Assembly (NCBI GenBank): GCA_001931875.2
Contig: MSJH02000153.1
Span: 1-16,816 of the forward strand
Direction of reading: 5' to 3'
DNA: 16,816 nt
Origin: Byssochlamys sp. IMV 00236
Lineage: Eukaryota; Ascomycota; Eurotiomycetes; Eurotiales; Thermoascaceae
Both the position numbers and the translations under genes were made by a program. Positions within the stretch are counted from its first letter, which is position 1. Every line of letters starts with the position of its first letter. Under the pieces are notes generated by a model. The model did not search any database. It had not been told where the DNA came from and was given only the letters and a program-made list of their open reading frames with translations. This document shows positions 8,567 through 16,816 of this stretch, piece after piece.

Positions 8567-9054
8567 ATATGTCAATTATGTAAAATGACTCTTGGTGGAT
8601 AACATTAAGGAGGCAGGAAGATTCTCATATGAACTCATGAGATGCTCTTAGAATATCTTAGACGTTCTTACTGATAAAATTTGATATATAATCTCACACG
8701 TGATGAATTAATACAAGATCGCGTTGCTGATCCTGGTAACCTAGTCTATGCAAAAAAATAGACATATTAAAGATATGTACTGTCTGTAAAAGAATAGTTT
8801 CTATAACAGTTCATAATAAGAAGCCAAAATAGGTGCTCATGTTTATATTCCTTTAAACTGTTTCTGACATGTATCTTTTGTTAATTACTGTAAATACTCA
8901 CTTTTTTGTATCTTTTATATGTTATAGAAAGCTTTAAAGGGAAGCTCATGACCCAAAGTAACATGATTGCTCTTGTCGTGCATTAATTAAAAAAGTAAAA
9001 AATAAAAATAAACCTTTTCTTTCCTTTTATATTTTTTTTATTTCTACTTGCAAA
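8567..9054. other. Divergent intergenic region
   Basis: Upstream DNA of both the long precursor (-) and the GCFC gene (+). A CACGTG palindrome at 8698-8703 is a possible bHLH site. The GCFC side ends in AT-rich sequence and a pyrimidine tract (about 9013-9050) just before the ATG. No gene seen. Confidence 0.5.
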
Positions 9055-11808
9055 ATGTTTAAGAAATCTTCTCGCGCAAAAAATATTCGACGAAAGATAG
9101 ACACTGCAGACGATGAACCAGCGACTGTCAATGAAGGTAATGTTTAACTGATTAACAAGGAATTAGAAAAAAAAAGAGGGGACAATAACGTTATGAAATT
9201 ATAGAAACCATCGTTCAAAAGACAGTAACATCGCTAGCAGAAAAGAAAAAGAAAAGAGAGGCCAAAAAGACCATTTCATTAAGCTTCGATCAAGAGGTAT
9301 TATTTTTGATATTGTTGCTTATGTTCAACTTGGTTAACTGAAAGAATCTAGGAGGAAGGAGGAGAAGGAGCCGAAGAATTTCAAGTAAAGAAGACAAATA
9401 AAGGATACAGACTTCAGATAAGAGAGTAATGTAGAAAAGAAGGGAAAGCTTTAAACACAGTAGACAATTAACATGTCGCCTTTTGTGCATAGAGACTTGA
9501 ATCCTTTGGCAGATCTGACAGATACCACAACCCATACGACAACAACAAGTTATGACACAGCCACTTTGAACGAACTTCGCGCAGCTACACCAAGTCTATC
9601 AGCAAAATCAACAGTCTCTTCAGAAGACGCTTTGTTACATGAAAAGTTCCCTTCTACAGCTAATTCCACAACAGAAATATCAGGAATTCCCGATGCAAGT
9701 GCGATCTTGGCTGCCAAAAAGAAGCGAGAACAAATGAGAAAAGGATTTACAGTTCGAGAACAGGACGATGGATTTATAGCTTTGGACAGTAAAGATGATA
9801 CAGAGTTGGTAAGTTTTACAATAGAATAAAAGGTGAGGAGAGACACTTATCACTATGAAAAAATAGAGTAGCGGAAGATTAATAAGAGAGGAAGATGATA
9901 TAGGAGATGATGGTGAAGCAGGTAGGTTGTATTGAAAAGTAGAAATCGAGGGTTCGTTTTATCAACTGTGAGTATTTTAGAATTTGACAAGTATGTCGGA
10001 GGATCCTTTACGATAAACCAAGGCAAAGCAAAAGCCATGGAAAAAGAGCGTAGAGATGATCTACGTGAAATGATTGACGAGGCTGAACAGGATGAGGAAC
10101 AATCAGAAGATATTGGAAGATGGGAAGAGGATATGATCAAGTTTGGAGGCGCAAAGACTCAAAGAAAAAGCAACGATCCATTTGCAGCACCGCTCAACTA
10201 TAGACCAGCACAAGGTATGAACAAATTGTACTTGTATATCATTTTGACTTTCTAAAATTAATTTATATAGTACCCGAGTCAGCTGCATTGCCTACTCTGG
10301 CAGATGTGATGAGCTCTTTGAATTTGGCGACAAATGACATGGCATTTTCAATGGAACAGCACAAAAGCAACCTGGCAGAGGCACAGAAATCAATGGATTC
10401 ATTAAAAACGACAGAAAGGGATATTGAAAGAGAAATTGAAAGAGGAAGTGGTAGATATACTTATTTTCAGGAGCTCTCACAGTTTGCTAACGACCTTGGA
10501 GAATTTTTGGATGCAAAGGTAAACAAGATAGATAACAAAAGCTTCTGTTATTTATTTATCAATTTACTTTTATACAGTTTCCAGAACTCGAGGATTTAGA
10601 AGAAAAGGCGCACAACATGTTTGCTTCCGATGCAGAGGTGATCATCTCTCGTCAATGGCAAAACACAATAGATGATCTCTCATTATTTGCCCAAGTCCAA
10701 TATACAGACAACGAAACGGAAGAAGATGGGGATTTGGATGAATTTGGTAGAATGAAGGATTTAAAAAACTCGGACACAGCGCGACGTCGCAGAAGAGAAG
10801 AACGAATTCAACGTATAGCAAGGCAAGCCGATCTTGCTGAATTATCAGGTGAAGAAGCTACACGAGAACAGGGGCTATGGACAGACGATGAGCTACAAGA
10901 AGAGCATATTATACAAAGGGATGATAAATTACAGGATATCGAAATGGCTCAAGTTAACAATATGATGGACGATGTGAATAATGAATTTAAATCTCTTGCA
11001 GCTGTGAAGAACAAGTTTGAAGCGTGGAAGACGATGTATTATGACGACTATCAAAAGGCTTATGGCAGCCTGAGTTTACCAGCCGCCTTTGAATTTTATG
11101 TTCGCTTAGAATTGATAACTTGGAACCCATTCTGTGTAAGTGTGCCGAAAGTAGACATGATTTTTATCCAATATGCTTATATGTACCCATTTAGGATTCC
11201 TTAGAATTTGATAGTATGGAGTGGCATAGGACTTTATCAGAGTACGGGCTATCATCAGAACATGAAGACCCTGACACTGAAATGTTGAATAAAATAGTTG
11301 AAAAGGTGATTATAAAGAAGATCAAGAATTATCTGGAAACATTGAATGCTCGTTCCTCAAGACAAATGAGATATGCTTCGCAGGTTATGGAGCAAGTCTC
11401 TTATTATGTGGATCCAAACGAAAAAGCTTACAAGGTATGTAATTGTTTCTCCATGTGTATGTATTTTTTTTCTAATGATTGAAATGATAGGATCTCGCCA
11501 TTGAGCTTGTTCATGCTTTAGAAAAACAAATTAGTCGTATTGCAGATATTGTAGAGACGAGTACACTCAAGTCAAATTTGGATCAAGAGGCTATAGAGGC
11601 TAAACATCGATTTTTTTGGAGCCAGTGTAAATATCTAAAGAACTTGGCCTTCTTACGTCGACAAATATCCAGAGATCAACTTGATCGACTTGTTAATATT
11701 GTATCCACTAGACTTATTACACCTATTCTGCAACCACAGCTCAATCCACTTGATGCACAACTGCATAGCGAGATGCTGTCATTATTGTCCGTTTTACAAA
11801 GAAAATAA
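9055..11808 (+). CDS. GCFC-domain protein (PAXBP1/GCFC family)
   Basis: Ten exons: 9055-9136, 9205-9296, 9352-9425, 9493-9808, 9867-9921, 9981-10214, 10271-10518, 10578-11135, 11195-11434, 11491-11808; all phases agree and give 738 aa. The N-terminus MFKKSSRAKNIRRK resembles PAXBP1/GCFC1. Next come FQVKKTNKGYRLQIRE, a basic stretch AAKKKREQMRKG (~150-165), the conserved GRLIREEDD, a coiled-coil middle with an RRRRREERIQRIARQ patch, and from ~510 the GCFC domain (KFEAWKTMYYDDYQKAYGSL, LITWNPFC, IVEKVIIKKI, HRFFWSQCKYLKNLAFL). Family members bind spliceosomal helicase machinery: GCFC2 and yeast Ntr-type partners act in intron-complex turnover. A nuclear splicing-linked role is therefore inferred. 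All nine introns are 55-68 nt. It ends 29 bp from the stop of the convergent POP7 gene. Confidence 0.9.
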
Positions 11809-11837
11809 TAATAGCAATGACAACAAGGGATAATTTA

Positions 11838-12470
11838 TTATGACCATACCCTATTTCTTCTATTCCTTGATGGGCGATGAATGATTTTACCTGTTCTCTT
11901 TTGTAATTTGGATAGTCCCTCTTTTGCTTCTAGTTTGATACGTATAGCAGAATTCATTCTCTGTTGTGTATTCTGATCCTTTTCCTACAGAATGGTTAAC
12001 ACACTAGCCGCATACACACACGTAGTCTATGCCGCATACCATATCATCGGGTATAATGTCATCCGTCAGAGCAATGGTTTCTGTCGTTGGTTTTAATTCA
12101 ATTTGATTATTGAGGGTTTCTTGCGCTCGTAAAGCTATTGAAATGGCTCGTGTGACCATGGCCCCTAGACCGTGAATGGTGACAGTATTATAGCTGTAGA
12201 AGATGTGAGGTATTATTTATAATTGGTTAACTATTGACTTTACTTTTCTTTTAGCATTAGTCTCTTGACTCTATTTACAATAGCTGATGATTTACTATTG
12301 CTAGCAATATAAATGTCAGTTGGCACAGAGGCTGGTCTTTGAGGCTTTCGTTTATGGATGGAGCCTAAATACTACATTAGCTTTTTTCTTCTCCAAGAGA
12401 AATAATAATAGCGAGTTTAGGAATGTTAACCTTCAATGAGTGATCTCTTTTTATAATCTGTCTCTGCCAT
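11838..12470 (-). CDS. POP7: RNase P/MRP subunit POP7 (Rpp20-like, Alba fold)
   Basis: Four small exons, 12470-12431, 12364-12244, 12193-12040 and 11984-11838, give 153 aa; introns are 66, 50 and 55 nt and all phases fit. Key family features: a basic N-terminal part with RPASVPTDIYIASNSK (~23-38), the Alba-type core NYNTVTIHGLGAMVTRAISI (54-73), the strand ELKPTTETIALTDDI, and the conserved NSAIRIKL (116-123). POP7/Rpp20 pairs with POP6/Rpp25 and binds the P3 arm of RNase P and RNase MRP RNAs, which process tRNA and rRNA precursors in the nucleus. The family's usual length is about 140 aa, so the gene appears complete; the C-terminus carries an extra Arg-rich tail (RPSRNRRNRVWS). The short exons hide it from simple frame scans. 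Confidence 0.88.
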
Positions 12471-12653
12471 GGATCAACTAAAAGAACACACGCTTATTTT
12501 GAATTTTGGGTATTTTTTCATTTTCAATAAAAAGAGTCACAATTATGCCCGCTCATTTTTTTTTCTAGTTCTCCATTTTGCTGACCCACAGGTTGGTAGC
12601 TCTCTCTGTTACCTACCGCTTCAAATCAAGACGATGACTCTTCAATCTTAACT
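12471..12653. other. Upstream region of POP7
   Basis: AT-rich with T-runs on both strands; no confident element or gene. A plus-strand frame (12469-12651) starts on the complement of the POP7 start region and has no recognisable product. Confidence 0.4.
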
Positions 12654-13611
12654 TTGCACTCATCTGGAGATTACTTACCTCATACTTCTGGCGTTAACTC
12701 TCTAACCTATGCTTCCATCACCTATAGATCTCACTTCAAAGAGTATTTCATTACAGCTGACAGTGTTCCTCTTATCTTTGAAGCTGGCATATTTTCTCTG
12801 AGTGCCTCCAGCAGCTTTAACCATTGTTCCATTTTGAACTACATAAACTTTTCCCTGTCAATGTTAGCTTGAGTGCGTCTGTTGACAGGTTCTCAAAATA
12901 TTCAAATTGAACTTAGACTAACCTCTACCACTAATTGTGGGAGCGTCATTGTTAATCCATCACTAGACAAGGACACATCATTCGAGCTATTCCAGAGCAT
13001 TTGTCTATTACATAAGTTTAATCTTAATGACATCGTTTGTGCTTCTGATGATTATTTGTTGGTTTACTTGGATGCTATGCTTTAGAGATTTGGCATAGTA
13101 AAAAATATAACGTTGTACTGCAGTAATGTTTATGGAGAACGGTTCCTAGCAACAGTCGTGTTTATTTAAAAATATCCCGCAATTATGATTACCGATACGA
13201 GATGTTGACTTACCACATCTGTTTCTCTGACAGTGGTGCTTCCTTTTTGACTATTTGGGCACGTAGGCCCTAATCACTGTCAATATTTCAGGCGCAGAGT
13301 TTTATCTGTAATAGAGCGATGCTTTGTTACAGCGTAAGCGACGTGGGACTGTTCGTAAGATTATCACCCATCCACTCCTATGACGAGGTTTCTACCGCAG
13401 TTGACTTTAAATGAGGAGCAGCTTGCTTCTTCGCAAACAATACCATATTAACACCTTTGTCCTTCGCTCTAGGGACGTTGATGCACACTTGGTGAAATTT
13501 CTTCAAAGTGACTTAAACGTACTGTCTAGACAAGCACAAGTCGAGAGAATATTGATTGTCTTCATTTCCCTATTACTTCCATTCTTTACCATACTAATAA
13601 TACCATGTTGA
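12654..13611 (+). pseudogene. Decayed reading frames, unknown origin
   Basis: A plus-strand frame runs 12654-13085 with a single internal TGA (12870-12872) and reads like protein (SGVNSLTYASITYRSHFKEY, later ASDDYLLVYLDAML). Further on, after many stops, 13411-13611 again reads like protein (LRSRDVDAHLVKFLQSDLNV). The whole looks like an old gene or transposon body eroded by point changes and small indels. I recognise no catalytic motif, and cannot say whether it belongs with the recombinase element downstream. Confidence 0.3.
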
Positions 13612-14280
13612 ATGCAGTTGCTTCATTTTACCTATCATTTACTCTCTTGATATCGTTGAGCAGTCTGCTATAAATTAACTGTTTTCCTCTTTGCTTGCTG
13701 AGCTTCGTTTGACCGATGCTTCAAATTTTTTAACAGCGCCTCTCAACTTCAATTGATCTTTAAAAGCTGTCGATCAGTTCCCACACCAGAGCAATATAGG
13801 ATCTGATGGCTTACCGTATACTTTACTGTCGGTGTCATATTTACCCTATAAATACTTAATCTTGTCGTATGAGATTGCTATAAATCTATACTCTAAGAAT
13901 GAATAATACAAACATACAGACAACAGTACACGTTATTAACATATAACGCGACATGCCCAACTATCATTGGCCATAATTAAATTGGTTCCTTAATAATTCT
14001 GTTTTCATATAAAATGACGCTGTTTGTAATATTAAGTTCTCTCTTTCGTCTTGATCTTAATAAAAGAGATTATATAGAGACTCATCGACATACGTTTCCA
14101 TTATTACTTCTTCATTTATTCGAGACATATCACAGTCGATCATCTTTCAGCATCCTGCTTAAGCTCATTATTCTACAATTTTTCAATGAAGGTTTGACAC
14201 TTGAGATTATTCATCTTTGCGATTAAATGCTCTCATTCCTTTTTTGTAGAGTAGGATGACTTTTCCGACCTTCTACATTG
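13612..14280. other. Gene-poor AT-rich DNA
   Basis: No supported gene. A plus frame at 14014-14226 is short and hydrophobic with no recognised family. A small stem-loop is possible where TGTAGA (14245-14250) pairs with TCTACA (14272-14277). Confidence 0.4.
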
Positions 14281-14294
14281 ACGCTCCATATCGT

Positions 14295-14491
14295 CAATGG
14301 CAATGTTGGTGAATCGAAGACAGAGGATGTGGTTAAAGGCTTTCTAGCCGCGCTTTTATTCTCAGATTTATTATATAAAGTTTCTATTGTTCTTTATATC
14401 TTTCAAAGTTGTAGCGTGATTTTTGAAACCATAGTGGCAAGGGCGGGTAGCCACTACATCCAACATCTTCGTTTCGCCAACATTGCCATTG
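14295..14491. repeat. Imperfect inverted repeat ending at the recombinase stop codon
   Basis: The left arm 14295-14332 and the reverse complement of the right arm 14453-14491 share CAATGGCAATGTTGG, then GAA, CGAAGA and GGATGT, differing at only about six of 38 positions. The arms flank about 120 bp. The right arm starts two bases past the recombinase stop. A smaller stem (TAGTGGC 14432-14438 with GCCACTA 14450-14456) lies inside. DIRS-type elements carry inverted terminal repeats, so this may be an element end, but other explanations remain. Confidence 0.7.
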
Positions 14492-14493
14492 TG

Positions 14494-15603
14494 TTAGGCA
14501 CGACACACGATTGCCGTTGGCTCCACTCCGAAGTCGGATGTGGTTATGTTTTCAGCATTGGGTTCAAAAACCTTCTTTGTCAAGGTACGACCACGGCGGT
14601 ATTGATCTCTCGGCTTGAAGTAGTATTTCTCAAAAGTGTTGCTGTTGAGGCTCCAATTTGCGTGCATCTTTACTGATTGAATAGAGGTGCCGTTTGATAC
14701 CGCTTTTGTACTTGATGCGGAGCGTAATGAGTGTGCTTTGAACTTGGTTGTATCAATGCCTGCTTTTCCCATATTTGTCTTAATCCAATTTGCTATAGTT
14801 ACCAGAGACGCCGAATGAATCTTGTTGCTGTCAGTTTCCAAAATGTTTGCCAAGAAAAGGGAGTGATCTTCAGGCAGTGTGTTTCTTAAATGTAAAGTAC
14901 GTTTGCAAAACTGATGTAAGGTGTAAACCGGACAATTTTCTTTATTTTCTAAAGCACCAAGTTTTAACGTTTTTATATCAATCTCCTTTGGTGATCTTGC
15001 AACCAATGTGACACCTAAGAGCAAACCTTGATCGTCATGCTTGAAAGTGATATCGCGATATTGTAGGTTGCCATTATCGGATTTAGGTCGCCACATGGAT
15101 GCAATGGTGAATAATAGAATCATCTTTTGCTGTAAATTATCTAATCCTAAGTCACTCGTCTTACCCCAAGATTGAACCATGGTAATAATCGGTTGAACAT
15201 CATAAACTTCTTGACTACTATATGGTAACTTGTAGTGATTACGTCTTTTTGCTTGAAAGTATTGCTGTAGAAGTATATTGGAGACAATGGCAGGTTTTTC
15301 CGGATGTATAACTCGAAATTCGGAAGCGACTGCTGAACGTATACAGTTTAATTGTTGAGGAGAGAGATCTTTGTTGATAGTGAGAAACTCGACAAGCTTT
15401 GCTGGATCATATTCTAGTGGATTCACCTGTGGTGCTCTTGACAAACACCCTGAAGCCCATCTTTGCCATTGGAGGTCATAGTTTTTGCGAGTGCTGAGCT
15501 TGTTCGATCGTTGCATACAGTGACTCAAAAAACTGGCCGCATGTTTGCTAATTTTGACTTTGGCAACCTGCACCCAATCCAAATTTGGCTCTATTCCTCT
15601 CAA
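14494..15603 (-). CDS. Tyrosine recombinase of a DIRS/Ngaro-like retroelement
   Basis: The open frame holds 369 codons; it begins after a TAA, its first ATG is at 15514-15516 (340 aa), and the 29 residues before that also look coded. An N-terminal helical DNA-binding part (STRKNYDLQWQRWASGCL, ~37-54) is followed by the catalytic domain: Arg172 in ASMWRPKSD, HSLR (291-294) in FKAHSLRSASSTKAV, Trp317 in ANWSLNSNTFEKYY, and the nucleophile Tyr at 327/328. This is the R..HxxR..W..Y tetrad in the wording seen in DIRS, PAT and Ngaro elements, which insert a circular DNA copy by recombination instead of using an integrase. Nothing frameshifts it. No reverse transcriptase or RNase H is visible, and a Tc1-like element begins about 100 bp from its 5' end, so the rest of the element is missing, outside the window or displaced. 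Confidence 0.8.
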   Translation of the reverse strand: MRGIEPNLDWVQVAKVKISKHAASFLSHCMQRSNKLSTRKNYDLQWQRWASGCLSRAPQVNPLEYDPAKLVEFLTINKDLSPQQLNCIRSAVASEFRVIHPEKPAIVSNILLQQYFQAKRRNHYKLPYSSQEVYDVQPIITMVQSWGKTSDLGLDNLQQKMILLFTIASMWRPKSDNGNLQYRDITFKHDDQGLLLGVTLVARSPKEIDIKTLKLGALENKENCPVYTLHQFCKRTLHLRNTLPEDHSLFLANILETDSNKIHSASLVTIANWIKTNMGKAGIDTTKFKAHSLRSASSTKAVSNGTSIQSVKMHANWSLNSNTFEKYYFKPRDQYRRGRTLTKKVFEPNAENITTSDFGVEPTAIVCRA

Positions 15604-15704
15604 ACTTTAGGTAATTAATGACTTGGTAATGGGTAGTATTTACACCAAATATGGTAGTTACACAAGTAAAACTCAGCCAATGGATACAGTCTGAATTTCA
15701 CTTA

Positions 15705-16816
15705 TACATGCGGCCAGTTGTTTGACTACCTGCTAAAAATAAGCTAATCATTTATTTATTTACTTTTAATACTCTGTACCGTATCCTTTCGACTTAATAA
15801 CTGCTTCTATTCCACTTGTCATGCTATCAATCACCTTCAGGCAGTCTTCTTTGGTAATTTTCTTATACCAAGTGTCGGTTATTCTTTCGAACAACTCGTT
15901 CATTCCCTTTGGTGCTGTGTCGTACTCGTTCAGCCGCCTCTTAAGTAATACTCACATATGCTCGATGGGATTCAGGTCTGGAGAGTTAGCTGGCCATTCC
16001 AGGACCCTATACTCTTGCTGACTGAGGTGTTCCTTGACAGCTTTTGTCGTGTGCTTAGGATCATTGTCATGCTGGAAGTATAGCTGGTTGACTTTCAATC
16101 CACTTTCCGCTGCTGTATCGTCAATTGTCCTTGCTAGTTCGTCCTGAATAATGCTGAGATACAGTTCCTTATCCATTATTGTATCTATTTTGCATAACCA
16201 ACCAGGACCAGCAACCGAAATCGCACTCCAAACCATGACGGAACCGCCACCATGCTTGACGGTTTGCTTCACTTGCTTCGGTTGCAAGCTGCTACTATCC
16301 CTTACCCATGCCCAAGCACGCCCATCCGAGTTAAAGCGATTGACCTTCGTCTCATCCGACCAAATAACCCTTCGCCAGTCTCCAGCTGTTCAGTGCGGAT
16401 AACGCTTAGCGGACTGAAGCCTTGCTTTCCAGTGTTTAGCCGTTAAGAGCGGCTTGCTAACCTTCTCTACAGCTCCTATTCCCGCTTCTACCAAGACGTT
16501 GCGAACAGTTTGAGGATTGATATCAATGCTTAACTCGCTCTTTAACTGCTGTGCAACGGTTACAGCACTTTCCACACCTTCTACCATAACCTTGCGAACA
16601 CAAAGTCGCTTGTCAGCGTCACTCAGAACTGGAGGACGACCACCTTTGCTGACTTTAAGGCCAGGTAAACGCTCATTTCTAAGCTTATTGACGTAAGTAC
16701 GCCCGACATCAGTTCGTTCGCTAATCGTTCTTGAAGATAGGTTTGTTGAAAGGAGCGACAGGACGTCATCCTCAGCGGATTTGGAAATTGCACGCATACT
16801 ACATTAGACAAGGCAT
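15705..16816 (-). mobile_element. Tc1/mariner-type DNA transposon, runs off the window
   Basis: The transposase frame fills most of the region. Its 3' flank ends near a TA at 15705-15706 followed by CATGCGGCCAGTTGTTTGAC and TACCTGC, which resembles the terminal repeats of Tc1-like elements, whose target is TA. The other terminal repeat is beyond position 16816, so the boundary cannot be confirmed here. Confidence 0.7.
15766..16797 (-). pseudogene. Tc1-like DD34E transposase with two in-frame stops
   Basis: One continuous frame of 344 codons, the usual Tc1 transposase length, from ATG 16795-16797 to TAA 15766-15768. It shows an N-terminal helix-turn-helix pair (SRTISERTDVGRTYVNKLRN, then the GRPP hook and SAVTVAQQLKSEL). 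The catalytic triad is all present: D in VIWSDETK, D in YFQHDNDPKHT and E in SPDLNPIEH, with 34 residues between the last two. Two TGA codons interrupt it, at 16390-16392 (PH*TAGDWRRV) and 15952-15954 (EHM*VLLKRRL). At both places the family has Trp, so each is a TGG to TGA change. No frameshift is seen. The copy is probably recent but unable to make full-length transposase. Confidence 0.85.

Noticed and set aside
14278..14676. Plus-strand 132-aa frame crossing the inverted repeat
   Set aside because: Its second half is antisense to the recombinase and it lacks a proper start codon.
15952..16392. Nuclear TGA = tryptophan code
   Set aside because: The in-frame TGAs occur only in the transposon copy and in a relic; none of the intact host genes has an in-frame TGA and their Trp codons are TGG. 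No host gene here uses TGA as stop either, but the sample is too small to mean anything.
1..16816. CRISPR arrays, bacterial operons, tRNA or rRNA genes
   Set aside because: Spliced eukaryotic genes throughout; no spaced direct repeats, and I found no tRNA-like arms or rRNA sequence by eye.

Overview
The window looks like nuclear DNA of a filamentous fungus, most likely an early-diverging one (Mucoromycota, Mucorales-like). Support comes from AT-rich intergenic DNA, many introns of about 50-76 nt with GTRNG starts and CTAA/CTGA-like branch sites, pyrimidine tracts before start codons, dense genes on both strands, a fungal Pho85-type kinase, and a tyrosine-recombinase element next to a Tc1-like transposon. 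No species is claimed.

Layout. 1-534: a possible 40-aa gene on the minus strand. 535-1476 (-): an intron-less Pho85-type cyclin-dependent kinase. 1477-3313: a long gap with AT-rich DNA and a degenerate membrane-protein-like reading frame. 3314-6068 (+): a six-exon AGC kinase of the DMPK/MRCK/citron type with a long coiled coil. 6392-6715 and 7653-8482 (both -): two related secreted-precursor genes with near-identical signal peptides, Gly/Cys-rich modules beside dibasic sites, Pro-Pro-Thr repeat tails and a shared upstream element. 9055-11808 (+): a ten-exon GCFC-domain protein (PAXBP1/GCFC family, splicing-linked). 11838-12470 (-): a four-exon POP7/Rpp20 subunit of RNase P/MRP, convergent with the GCFC gene and only 29 bp from it. 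12471-14493: gene-poor DNA with decayed reading frames and an inverted repeat. 14494-15603 (-): a tyrosine recombinase of the DIRS/Ngaro type with all catalytic residues present. About 15705 to the window end (-): a Tc1/mariner element whose transposase has two in-frame TGA stops, each where the family has tryptophan.

The left and centre hold housekeeping and signalling genes (a CDK, a Rho-effector-like kinase, a splicing-linked factor, an RNase P/MRP subunit). The right quarter is a transposon-rich border. The most unusual item is the pair of Gly/Cys + Pro-Pro-Thr secreted precursors, which I do not recognise as a described family. Gene structures were assembled by eye from reading-frame continuity and splice signals; no similarity search or transcript data was available.
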